Source of the DNA: CBDUXZ01 sp965371325 [NCBI: uncultured bacterium]
GTDB taxonomy: Bacteria > JAUYMQ01
Assembly: GCA_965371325.1 (NCBI GenBank)
Contig: CBDUXZ010000068.1
Span: 1 to 8,415 of the forward strand
Direction: 5' to 3'
DNA: 8,415 nt
The notes beneath the pieces were generated by a model, which saw only the letters and a program-made list of their open reading frames with translations, made no database searches and was not told where the DNA came from. Position numbers and translations under genes: made by a program. Positions 1 to 6,206 of this stretch are shown here, piece after piece. Numbering within the stretch: position 1 is the first letter of the stretch; every line of letters begins with the position of its first letter.

Positions 1-123
1 ATTCCTTTCACGGAGGTGGAGGCGTCCATCCAGAGCAGGCATCTTCAAAAGGATATGGAGGGCGAGTTCCAGAAGTGGCTCGATAAGCTGCGAGCCAACG
101 CCTATGTCGAAAAGAAGCTTTGA
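1..123 (+). CDS. surA: C-terminal end of a SurA/PpiC-type periplasmic peptidyl-prolyl isomerase (partial, 5' end outside window)
   Basis: Reading frame 1 is open from the first base to TGA at 121-123 and gives 40 residues ending WLDKLRANAYVEKKL. SurA-family proteins characteristically end in a short helix of the form W-L-x-x-L-R-x-x-A-Y-(I/V)-E-x-x-L, so the fragment fits the last helix of a SurA-like chaperone. The known role of SurA is to escort unfolded outer-membrane proteins through the periplasm and, through its parvulin domain, to isomerise Xaa-Pro bonds. The catalytic parvulin domain is outside the window and cannot be judged. The neighbour supports the call, because surA lies directly before pdxA in E. 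coli and many other Gram-negatives. A different PpiC-family foldase with a SurA-like tail is possible. Confidence 0.72.
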   Translation: MPFTEVEASIQSRHLQKDMEGEFQKWLDKLRANAYVEKKL

Positions 124-136
124 CGTCGTTCCGGAT

Positions 137-140
137 GAGG
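137..140 (+). promoter_or_regulatory. Ribosome binding site supporting the pdxA TTG start
   Basis: GAGG lies 6 bases before TTG 147. The same GAGG abuts ATG 141 directly, too close to serve it, and nothing comparable precedes ATG 135. It is a short match, so the start is preferred rather than proven. Confidence 0.45.
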
Positions 141-146
141 ATGCGT

Positions 147-1175
147 TTGAAGCCTCGCATTGCGATCACGATGGGTGAGCCTGCAGGCGTCGGGCCGGAG
201 GTGGTGGCCCGCGCGTTGGAAGAGAGGGCCGTTCGCGATCTGTGCGCCCCGGTTGTCTTCGGGCACACGGGGCTGCTCAACGCCTCAGCCCGAGCCCAGG
301 GTCTCTCGTTGCGATTTGTCGATGCCGTTTCTCCGGAGGCGTCCGCGAACCTCGGGGAGATTCCCGTTATCGATGGAGATCTCTTCGAGGCCCGGCGCGT
401 GACGCCGGGTAAACCGGTCACTGAAACCGCACCGGCCGTCATCCGATGGATTGAGCAGGCCGTTCGGGCTGCTCAGAGTGGCGCCGTGGATGCAGTGGCG
501 ACGGGGCCGATCGACAAGTCGGTCCTCGGCGCCGCCGGATTCGGATTTCCGGGGCATACGGAATTTCTCGGCGCGCTCTGCGACGAGCCGCAACCGGTGA
601 TGATGCTCGCGAGTCCCCGGCTCCGTGTGGTTTTGGCCACCATCCACCTGCGACTCGAAGAGGTCGCCCCGCGCCTGGCGGCGACCGATCTGCTCCGCCT
701 GCTCCGGATCACCGCCGCCGCCCTGGTGGGCGACTTCTCTGTTGCCCGGCCGCGCCTGGCCGTCGCCGCGCTCAATCCCCACGGGGGTGAGGGGGGGATG
801 TTCGGAGATGAGGAGGCCCGCCTTATACGCCCGGCCGTGACGGCCGCCCGGCAGGAAGGGATTGACGCGGAAGGTCCCCTCCCCGCCGATACGCTCTTTT
901 ATCACGCAGTTCGGGGTGCCTATGACGCGGTGGTCTGCATGTATCACGATCAGGGCCTCATCCCCCTGAAAATGGACGGCTTCATGGAGGCCGTGAACGT
1001 AACCCTGGGGCTCCCGATCGTCCGTACCAGCGTCGACCACGGGACGGCCTACGATCTGGCCGGGACGGGGAGCGCGGATCCCTCCAGCATGGTAGCCGCC
1101 CTCCGAGTGGCGTCGGAAATTGTGTCGAATCGGGCCAAAAGCCCGAAAAAACAGAGAAAAATCCTTGATCTTTAA
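147..1175 (+). CDS. pdxA: 4-hydroxythreonine-4-phosphate dehydrogenase PdxA
   Basis: PdxA oxidises 4-phosphohydroxy-L-threonine with NAD(P) in the DXP-dependent vitamin B6 pathway, in the cytosol. The product condenses with deoxyxylulose phosphate on PdxJ. Counting from TTG 147 (342 residues; E. coli has 329), the family landmarks are all present: ITMGEPAGVGPEV near the N terminus, GHTEF (136-140), the three metal-binding histidines in ATIHL (H167), LNPHGGEGG (H212) and YHDQG (H267), and RTSVDHGTA (293-301). The histidines fall one residue from E. coli H166, H211 and H266. I prefer TTG 147 because GAGG at 137-140 sits 6 bases upstream and it yields the common MKPRIAITMG opening. ATG 141, ATG 135 and TTG 120 (overlapping the surA stop as TTGA) are alternatives with worse ribosome-site spacing. 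The C-terminal tail after residue ~330 is Lys-rich and extends past the E. coli end. It is probably co-transcribed with the SurA-like gene. Confidence 0.96.
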   Translation: MKPRIAITMGEPAGVGPEVVARALEERAVRDLCAPVVFGHTGLLNASARAQGLSLRFVDAVSPEASANLGEIPVIDGDLFEARRVTPGKPVTETAPAVIRWIEQAVRAAQSGAVDAVATGPIDKSVLGAAGFGFPGHTEFLGALCDEPQPVMMLASPRLRVVLATIHLRLEEVAPRLAATDLLRLLRITAAALVGDFSVARPRLAVAALNPHGGEGGMFGDEEARLIRPAVTAARQEGIDAEGPLPADTLFYHAVRGAYDAVVCMYHDQGLIPLKMDGFMEAVNVTLGLPIVRTSVDHGTAYDLAGTGSADPSSMVAALRVASEIVSNRAKSPKKQRKILDL

Positions 1176-1302
1176 AGCCCGGCAAGGTATTTGACCATAT
1201 TCCCGAGGGGGCCGGTTCGAATTGGAAGGGCCTGGCACGAGGGGCCCGGCCCGTTGTTCTCATCACGCCCGCTGCACCGGGGCGGGTACGCAAGGGTTCG
1301 AG

Positions 1303-1548
1303 ATGCTCAAAAAGGAAGATATCGTCTCCCAGATCGACGCCCGGTTGCAGGGTGAAATCGACGACGAAGAGCTGGTGATGTGGGCACACGAGTGTTTCAT
1401 CAACGATGACGAGGGCGAAAATCCATACGACGAAGAGTGGGTCGACATCATCGATGAAGTGGTCTACCGGCTCCAGGCGTCCGATGAACCCGAGATGGAG
1501 TTGTCCGAGGAGCTTTTGAAGGATCTGCGGCAGAAACTCGCCGAGTAG
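1303..1548 (+). CDS. Small highly acidic protein of unknown function (81 aa)
   Basis: ATG 1303 is preceded by AAGGG (1292-1296) with 6 bases of spacing, so the longer reading back to TTG 1222, which adds a Gly/Arg/Cys-rich leader of low quality, is rejected. The product has 27 Asp/Glu against 7 Lys/Arg in 81 residues, about -20 net charge. It has no signal peptide and no membrane segment, so it is presumably cytosolic. Visible pattern: an N-terminal helix (MLKKEDIVSQIDARLQ), a GEIDDEELVMWAHE stretch, an acidic loop with NPYDEEW, a helix WVDIIDEVVYRLQ, then DEPEMELSEELLKDLRQKL. It is likely an all-helical domain, which would suit an adaptor or protein-binding role, but no function can be assigned. 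I recognise the general look of an uncharacterised small family but cannot name it. It lies 127 bases after pdxA and directly before a strong terminator, so it is probably the last gene of the surA-pdxA unit. Confidence 0.85.
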   Translation: MLKKEDIVSQIDARLQGEIDDEELVMWAHECFINDDEGENPYDEEWVDIIDEVVYRLQASDEPEMELSEELLKDLRQKLAE

Positions 1549-1575
1549 CGCGATCAAAAAGGCGAAAGATCGTCT

Positions 1576-1611
1576 GGGAGGAGCCATCGACCGGCTCCTC
1601 CCGTCTTTTTT
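1576..1611 (+). terminator. Strong intrinsic (Rho-independent) terminator
   Basis: A perfect 10-base-pair stem, GGGAGGAGCC (1576-1585) with GGCTCCTCCC (1593-1602), closes a 7-base loop (ATCGACC). It is followed by one G and then TCTTTTTT (1604-1611). It starts 27 bases after the stop of the acidic ORF and separates the surA-pdxA unit from the next genes. Confidence 0.93.
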
Positions 1612-1691
1612 CCCCGGGGGCGGCGCAGGTCCGGGGAACGGGCTCCGCTTTCGAAGGCCCGGGCCCCACGATCAGCGCCGGGTGCCCGTGC

Positions 1692-1697
1692 TAGACT
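1692..1697 (+). promoter_or_regulatory. Possible -10 element (TAGACT) of a leaderless promoter
   Basis: TAGACT matches TATAAT at 4 of 6 positions and ends 7 bases before ATG 1705. Transcription would therefore begin at or within a base or two of the start codon. A promoter is needed here because a strong terminator lies 80 bases upstream. No Shine-Dalgarno sequence is visible before ATG 1705, which fits a leaderless message. No convincing -35 is seen at the expected place near 1669-1674, so the call rests on position and one hexamer. Confidence 0.4.
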
Positions 1698-1704
1698 TCC
1701 CGAA

Positions 1705-2370
1705 ATGAGCCCGACTGATCTTCCGCAGACGCCCGCGGCGGGTGAAGGTGTTTTCCATACGCGCCGGCCGGAGAACGTCCCCAGACCGCCCGATTGCGCC
1801 ATTGTCGAGGAGGAGCTCGGGGACTGCGATCTGTTCACCATCGCGCCCCAGGAGGGCGTCGTGCCCGGCCCCCAGATGTTCTTCGCCTTCATCTGGGCGG
1901 GCGTGTGGACGCTCGGGGTTCTGCTCTATGTGCTCGTTCCCAACGAGCACGGTCCCGTGGTTAATTTTCTCGCGCTCATGGCCGGGCTCGCCGGGGAGTA
2001 CCTTGCGCTCACGGTGCTCGTCTCGGCGCTTCTGGTTCGCTTTTCCGTCGAGCGGATAAGCCTCGGTCCTGAGGGCGTGGTCAAGGAGAGGCGCCTCGGA
2101 CCCATCCGGTTCACCCGGCGTGCGGCGCTCTCCAGGGCGCGGGCCTTCCGCATCGATGCCTTCCCGATGCCCCGCGAGCCCGGCAAATGGTCCACCCACC
2201 TTTACCTGCTCGTCGGAAGCCCGGATGCCGACGTTGGTTCTCCCGGGAGGGTCGATGCCATGTCCTTCCAGCTCGCCGAGGGGGCGCGGGAAGAGGACAA
2301 ATACTGGCTCGCCTCCCGTATGAACGCCGGGCTCCGAACCCGGCGTGCGGCGCTTACCCGAAGAATCTGA
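1705..2370 (+). CDS. Two-helix inner-membrane protein with a probable bacterial PH-like domain (221 aa)
   Basis: ATG 1705 gives 221 residues. Residues 1-57 are a Pro-rich cytosolic N-terminal region. Two hydrophobic helices follow at about 58-79 (FFAFIWAGVWTLGVLLYVLV) and 86-111 (includes LALMAGLAGEYLALTVLVSALL), joined by a short polar turn NEHGP. The rest (about 112-221) looks soluble, with alternating strands (VERISLGPEGVVKERRLGPI) and a final amphipathic helix with EEDKYWLASRMN. That arrangement, two membrane helices then beta strands then one C-terminal helix, resembles bacterial PH-like membrane proteins. The tail is rich in Arg (RTRRAALTRRI), so the domain should be cytoplasmic. No enzyme motif is visible. 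No ribosome site precedes the start. It lies alone between the terminator and the uvrA promoter. The PH-like assignment is inference from pattern; the existence of a membrane protein is firm. Confidence 0.8.
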   Translation: MSPTDLPQTPAAGEGVFHTRRPENVPRPPDCAIVEEELGDCDLFTIAPQEGVVPGPQMFFAFIWAGVWTLGVLLYVLVPNEHGPVVNFLALMAGLAGEYLALTVLVSALLVRFSVERISLGPEGVVKERRLGPIRFTRRAALSRARAFRIDAFPMPREPGKWSTHLYLLVGSPDADVGSPGRVDAMSFQLAEGAREEDKYWLASRMNAGLRTRRAALTRRI

Positions 2371-2379
2371 CTGAGATTG

Positions 2380-2408
2380 TTGGAAGCCCGGCCGCCTCTT
2401 CCTATATT
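2380..2408 (+). promoter_or_regulatory. Sigma70-type promoter of uvrA
   Basis: TTGGAA (2380-2385, 4 of 6 to consensus) and TATATT (2403-2408, 5 of 6) are separated by 17 bases. Start of transcription is expected near 2415, leaving a leader of about 58 bases before ATG 2473. The AT-rich -10 stands out in a GC-rich gap. No CTGT-N8-ACAG or GAAC-N4-GTTC LexA-type operator is visible around it. Confidence 0.7.
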
Positions 2409-2472
2409 AACGGATCCGGGTCCGGCGGCGCTTCAGGCAAAACAAAACAGACACAGCTCACCGACAGGGCTT

Positions 2473-5307
2473 ATGGGCACAGATCGAATCATCATCCGCG
2501 GCGCGCGGGAGCATAACCTCAAGGGGATCAACCTCGAGCTTCCCCGCAACAAGCTCGTGGTGATCACCGGGCTCTCGGGCTCCGGCAAATCGTCTCTCGC
2601 CTTCGACACCATCTACGCCGAGGGACAGCGGCGTTACGTCGAGAGTCTCTCCGCCTACGCCCGCCAGTTTCTCGAGCAGATGGGCAAGCCCGAGGTAGAG
2701 AGTATCGAGGGACTTTCCCCCGCTATCTCCATCGAGCAGAAGTCCACGTCGAAGAACCCCCGCTCGACCGTCGGCACCGTAACGGAGATTTACGACTACC
2801 TCCGCCTCCTGTTCGCGCGGGCCGGGGAGCCGCACTGCTTCGAGTGCGGGAAACTCATCGCCAGTCAAAGCGTTCAACAGATTGTCGATCAGATTCTGAC
2901 CTGGCCCAACGGGGTACGCTTCCAAGTGCTCGCGCCGGTGATCCGCGGGCGTAAGGGAGAGTACCGGCGGGAGATGCGGGAGTGGCAGAAGGCCGGTTTC
3001 GTTCGCGCGCGCATCGACGGCGATCTCGTTGAGCTCGCCGATGCCTACGGCCTGGAGAAGAACAAGAAACACGACATCGATGTGATAGTGGATCGGCTCA
3101 CGATGAAGGATACCATCCGGTCCCGGCTTACCGACTCCATCGAAACGGCGCTGAGGCTGGCCGATCGGCTCGTCAGGGTGGAGACCGTGCCCCCGGGGAG
3201 GGCGCGGCCGAAGAGCTACCTCTTCAGCGAAAAGTTTGCCTGCATCGACTGCGGTATTTCCTACCCGGAGATCTCTCCGCGACTCTTCTCCTTCAACAAT
3301 CCCTTCGGTGCCTGCGGCGATTGCGGAGGTCTCGGCGATGTTCCGACCTTCGACCCCGAACTGCTCGTGCCTGATCCGCGGCTCTCGGTGCGCGCGGGCG
3401 CCATCGCGCCCTGGCAGGAGCGGCACTCGGTCTACCACCGGCAGATGCTCCAGGCGCTCGCGAAGCACTACAAGTTCAATCTCGACACCGCCTGGCGGAA
3501 GCTTCGCAAGAGCGTGAAGAAGGTCCTCCTCTACGGCTCCGGCGACGAGGAGATTCGCTTTACCTACGAGAGCGGGGGGCGGCGGCATACCTACACCCAG
3601 GTTTTCGAGGGGGTCATTCCGGAGCTTGACCGCATTCACGAGGAAGCGTCCGGTAATCTGGCAAGGGAGGAGTACGAGGCCTGGATGGCTCCCCGTGACT
3701 GCGAGAGTTGCGGTGGGACGCGGCTTCGGAAAGAAGCGCTTTTCATAAAGGTTGGCGGGAAAAGTATCGCCGAAATGACGAGCTTCTCCGTGCGGGAGGC
3801 GTTCGAGGCCTTCTCGTCACTCGAGCTCGATCCGATGCGCATGGAGATCGCGCGGCGAATTCTGAAGGAGATCGTTGAGCGCCTCGGGTTCATGATGAAC
3901 GTCGGGCTGGAATATCTGACGCTCAACAGGCCCGCGGGAACGCTTTCGGGCGGTGAGGGACAACGCATCCGGCTCGCGACCCAGATCGGTTCGAGCCTCG
4001 TCGGGGTTCTCTACATTCTGGACGAACCCTCCATCGGCCTGCACCAGCGTGATCATCGCCGGCTCCTTGCCACCCTCGAGCAACTGCGCGATCTGGGAAA
4101 CACCGTTCTCGTTGTGGAGCACGACGAGACGACCATTCTCGCGGCCGATCACGTCGTCGATCTGGGGCCCGGTGCGGGCGTTCACGGGGGCGAGGTGGTC
4201 GCCGAGGGGTCGCCGGACGATATCAAGCGGTGCGAGGAGAGCCTCACCGGCCTCTACCTTTCGCGAAAGCGCGCCATCGAGATACCCAAGCGCCGGCGGA
4301 AGGGGGACGGACGGGCGCTGATCCTGAAGGGGGCCCGGGAGAACAACCTGCGCGATCTCGAGGTGAAGTTTCCCCTGGGCGTATTCACCTGCGTGACCGG
4401 GGTTTCCGGCTCGGGGAAATCAACGCTCGTGAACGATACGCTTTATCGAATTCTCGCCCAAAAGCTCTACGGTGGGAGAGTACGCGCGGGAGAATACAAT
4501 CAGCTCGACGGCATCGAGCACCTGGACAAGGTGATCGACGTGAGCCAGTCGCCCATAGGCCGGACGCCGCGATCGAACCCGGCCACCTACACCGGGCTCT
4601 TCACGGACGTGCGCCAGCTCTTCGCCCGGCTCCCCGAGTCCCGTGTTCGTGGATACCAGGCCGGGCGCTACTCCTTCAACGTAAAAGGGGGGCGCTGCGA
4701 GGCCTGCAGCGGGGATGGCATTCTCCGCATCGAGATGCATTTTCTTCCCGACATCTACGTGACCTGCCAAACCTGCGGGGGGAAGCGCTACAACCGTGAG
4801 ACGCTTGAGATCCGTTTCAAGGGGAAAAACATCGCGGAAGTGCTGGCGCTCACGGTGGCACAGGCGCTTGAGGTGATGACGAACATCCCCGCGATCCGGA
4901 CGAAGCTCCAGACACTGGCCGACGTGGGGCTCGACTACATCACACTCGGGCAGTCGGCAACGACGCTCTCGGGTGGGGAGGCCCAGCGCATCAAGCTTGC
5001 CAAGGAGCTTTCGAAGCGGCAAACCGGCAGGACGCTCTACATCCTCGACGAGCCGACCACCGGCCTGCACTTTGACGACACGCGAAAGCTTCTCGGCGTG
5101 CTGCACCAGCTGACGGACATGGGGAACAGCGTTATTGTCATCGAGCACAACCTCGATGTGATCAAGACCGCCGATTATGTGATCGATCTCGGTCCCGAGG
5201 GGGGCGATCTTGGCGGCGCGGTGGTTGCTACCGGCACGCCGGAAGAGATCGCCCGCAAGTCCAAATCCCACACCGGCAGGTACCTTCGGGAGGTGCTTGT
5301 CCGCTAG
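2473..5307 (+). CDS. uvrA: Excinuclease ABC subunit A, UvrA
   Basis: UvrA is the dimeric ATPase that finds bulky DNA lesions and loads UvrB in nucleotide excision repair. From ATG 2473 the protein has 944 residues, close to the 940 of E. coli, and is collinear throughout. Both ABC modules are complete. First module: Walker [10 protein letters not shown] (33-41), signature LSGGEGQ (491-497), Walker B LDEPS (516-520), H-loop VVEHD. Second module: Walker [10 protein letters not shown] (643-651), signature LSGGEAQ (832-838), LDEPTT (858-863), VIEHN. Zinc cysteines are C257/C260/C281/C284 and C742/C745/C765/C768, with the same spacing as E. coli. An extra CxxC occurs at 122-125. I reject the in-frame TTG at 2377 as the start, because the promoter lies inside that extension and ATG 2473 begins [19 protein letters not shown] like other UvrA proteins. 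AGGG at 2466-2469 is a weak, close ribosome site. One oddity is Gly for Ala in the first signature. Confidence 0.98.
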   Translation: MGTDRIIIRGAREHNLKGINLELPRNKLVVITGLSGSGKSSLAFDTIYAEGQRRYVESLSAYARQFLEQMGKPEVESIEGLSPAISIEQKSTSKNPRSTVGTVTEIYDYLRLLFARAGEPHCFECGKLIASQSVQQIVDQILTWPNGVRFQVLAPVIRGRKGEYRREMREWQKAGFVRARIDGDLVELADAYGLEKNKKHDIDVIVDRLTMKDTIRSRLTDSIETALRLADRLVRVETVPPGRARPKSYLFSEKFACIDCGISYPEISPRLFSFNNPFGACGDCGGLGDVPTFDPELLVPDPRLSVRAGAIAPWQERHSVYHRQMLQALAKHYKFNLDTAWRKLRKSVKKVLLYGSGDEEIRFTYESGGRRHTYTQVFEGVIPELDRIHEEASGNLAREEYEAWMAPRDCESCGGTRLRKEALFIKVGGKSIAEMTSFSVREAFEAFSSLELDPMRMEIARRILKEIVERLGFMMNVGLEYLTLNRPAGTLSGGEGQRIRLATQIGSSLVGVLYILDEPSIGLHQRDHRRLLATLEQLRDLGNTVLVVEHDETTILAADHVVDLGPGAGVHGGEVVAEGSPDDIKRCEESLTGLYLSRKRAIEIPKRRRKGDGRALILKGARENNLRDLEVKFPLGVFTCVTGVSGSGKSTLVNDTLYRILAQKLYGGRVRAGEYNQLDGIEHLDKVIDVSQSPIGRTPRSNPATYTGLFTDVRQLFARLPESRVRGYQAGRYSFNVKGGRCEACSGDGILRIEMHFLPDIYVTCQTCGGKRYNRETLEIRFKGKNIAEVLALTVAQALEVMTNIPAIRTKLQTLADVGLDYITLGQSATTLSGGEAQRIKLAKELSKRQTGRTLYILDEPTTGLHFDDTRKLLGVLHQLTDMGNSVIVIEHNLDVIKTADYVIDLGPEGGDLGGAVVATGTPEEIARKSKSHTGRYLREVLVR

Positions 5308-5351
5308 GGGGGGCCGCCCCTCCCTGCCTACCCATCTTCCGGGGCAGAGAC

Positions 5352-6146
5352 GTGATACCTGCAACCCTGGTTGCCGCCCTCATTTTCGCAATCGCCATCC
5401 CCGGCATCGCGGCCGGCCAGGCGGACATTGCCCCGCCCGCAGGCGTGACGGCCGCTCCTCGGCCCTCGCCGAGGCTCGAGCCTTTCTATGACATCGGCGA
5501 TGCCTCCCCGCGGGAGCTGCGGCGCATCAATGCGGACAACGCCTCTATCATCGGGATCCGGATCGGGGACAGCTTGCAGCACCTGAACAGGACGCTGGAA
5601 AGGCCGAAGGGGAAGCGTGTGGAGAAGTCCCTCGGGAGGGTGCATCACACCGTATTCAGATACGACGATCTCCAGGTGCGCGTGAATGCGGACGAGCGAA
5701 TTGCCCGCATCAAGGTCATGGCCAGCGGCGCCTGGATGATGCACAACGCGCTACGCGATCTGATGACCGACTTCAGCGAGCGGCGACTGCAGCAGATTCT
5801 CGGGTGGAATTACCGGCGGAAGCTCAAACGCGTTTATGTGTGGCCGATCAGCCGCACGCGCTTCATGCAGGACAGCAATCGTGACCGCCTGCTGGGGCGG
5901 GTCATGGTGTACTATGATCTTGCGTCTGTCGCGCAGGCGGAAAAGAAGATCATCAAGGCATGGGACACCGTCTACATCTATGACGAGCGGGGCATACACG
6001 TTCGCGTCTATAGCAATATTCCCGTGTCGGGTCGCTTCAAGGCCGACTTCGTGCTGATCAAGCCGCAGATGCCCAGCCTCCTCCCCTCCCCGGACCGCGA
6101 TGCGGGGCCCGTTCGGAGCTTGACTGAACGGTGGAATTTCGCCTAG
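5352..6146 (+). CDS. Exported protein with two BamE-like units, function unknown (264 aa)
   Basis: The GTG start at 5352 follows GGGG (5341-5344) at 7 bases and gives a hydrophobic leader, IPATLVAALIFAIAIPGIAAGQA, with likely cleavage after A24. The leader lacks the usual Lys/Arg at its N terminus, so the start or the export route is not certain. The mature chain starts with a Pro/Ala-rich linker (25-42). Residues 67-122 (from IGIRIGDSLQHLNRTLERP through YDDLQVRVN to IARIKV) have the order expected of a BamE/SmpA-like fold: a helix after an I-G-x-S turn, then paired strands. Residues 136-236 look like a second, longer copy, with DFSERRLQQILG, then VYIYDERGIHVRVYSN and FVLIKP. There is no lipobox cysteine, and the mature part is rich in Arg and Tyr. 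It lies 44 bases after uvrA with no terminator between. A periplasmic or outer-membrane-associated role is inferred; a link to uvrA is not. Confidence 0.8.
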   Translation: MIPATLVAALIFAIAIPGIAAGQADIAPPAGVTAAPRPSPRLEPFYDIGDASPRELRRINADNASIIGIRIGDSLQHLNRTLERPKGKRVEKSLGRVHHTVFRYDDLQVRVNADERIARIKVMASGAWMMHNALRDLMTDFSERRLQQILGWNYRRKLKRVYVWPISRTRFMQDSNRDRLLGRVMVYYDLASVAQAEKKIIKAWDTVYIYDERGIHVRVYSNIPVSGRFKADFVLIKPQMPSLLPSPDRDAGPVRSLTERWNFA

Positions 6147-6149
6147 CTT
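6120..6149 (+). promoter_or_regulatory. Weak candidate promoter for the TPR/barrel and FecR-domain genes
   Basis: TTGACT (6120-6125, 5 of 6) is followed after 18 bases by TAGCTT (6144-6149, 3 of 6). It overlaps the stop of the preceding gene and would start a message near 6156, about 50 bases before TTG 6207. The -10 is poor, so read-through from uvrA remains equally possible. Confidence 0.25.
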
Positions 6150-6196
6150 ACAGGCCATCTTGCACCGCCCCCCCCGATGTCCGGGACGTTCTCGCT

Positions 6197-6202
6197 AGGA
6201 GG
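6197..6202 (+). promoter_or_regulatory. Near-perfect Shine-Dalgarno that fixes a TTG start
   Basis: AGGAGG, in the context TAGGAGGT, is the strongest ribosome site in the window and lies 4 bases before TTG 6207. The competing upstream ATG 6177 follows a run of C and has no ribosome site, and starting there would put ten extra residues ahead of the signal peptide. Confidence 0.8.
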
Positions 6203-6206
6203 TCAC

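Noticed and set aside
1191-1222. TTGACC as a -35 for the acidic ORF
   Set aside because: No acceptable -10 lies 16-18 bases downstream; the nearest AT-rich hexamer is at about 20 bases and matches poorly.
1211-1225. tRNA T-arm-like string GGTTCGAAT after pdxA
   Set aside because: The flanking bases do not form the 5-base T-stem, and no acceptor, D or anticodon arm can be built around it.
285-1238. Minus-strand reading frame of 317 codons opposite pdxA
   Set aside because: It is an antisense shadow of pdxA; its product has low-complexity Gly/Arg/His composition and no domain.
1228-1252. GGGCC/GGCCC inverted repeat as a pdxA terminator
   Set aside because: The stem is short with a loose loop and no T-run follows, so it is not a convincing intrinsic terminator; the real one is at 1576-1611.
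2377-2472. Extended UvrA start at TTG 2377
   Set aside because: The extra 32 residues have no homology to UvrA, and both promoter hexamers lie within them.
2458-3639. Long minus-strand reading frame of 393 codons opposite uvrA
   Set aside because: It lies fully inside conserved uvrA, has no recognisable domain or ribosome site, and long antisense frames are expected in GC-rich DNA with strong third-position G/C.
5306-5325. G-run/C-run hairpin directly after uvrA as a terminator
   Set aside because: AGGGG can pair with CCCCT, but no T-tract follows, so transcription could well continue into the envelope genes.
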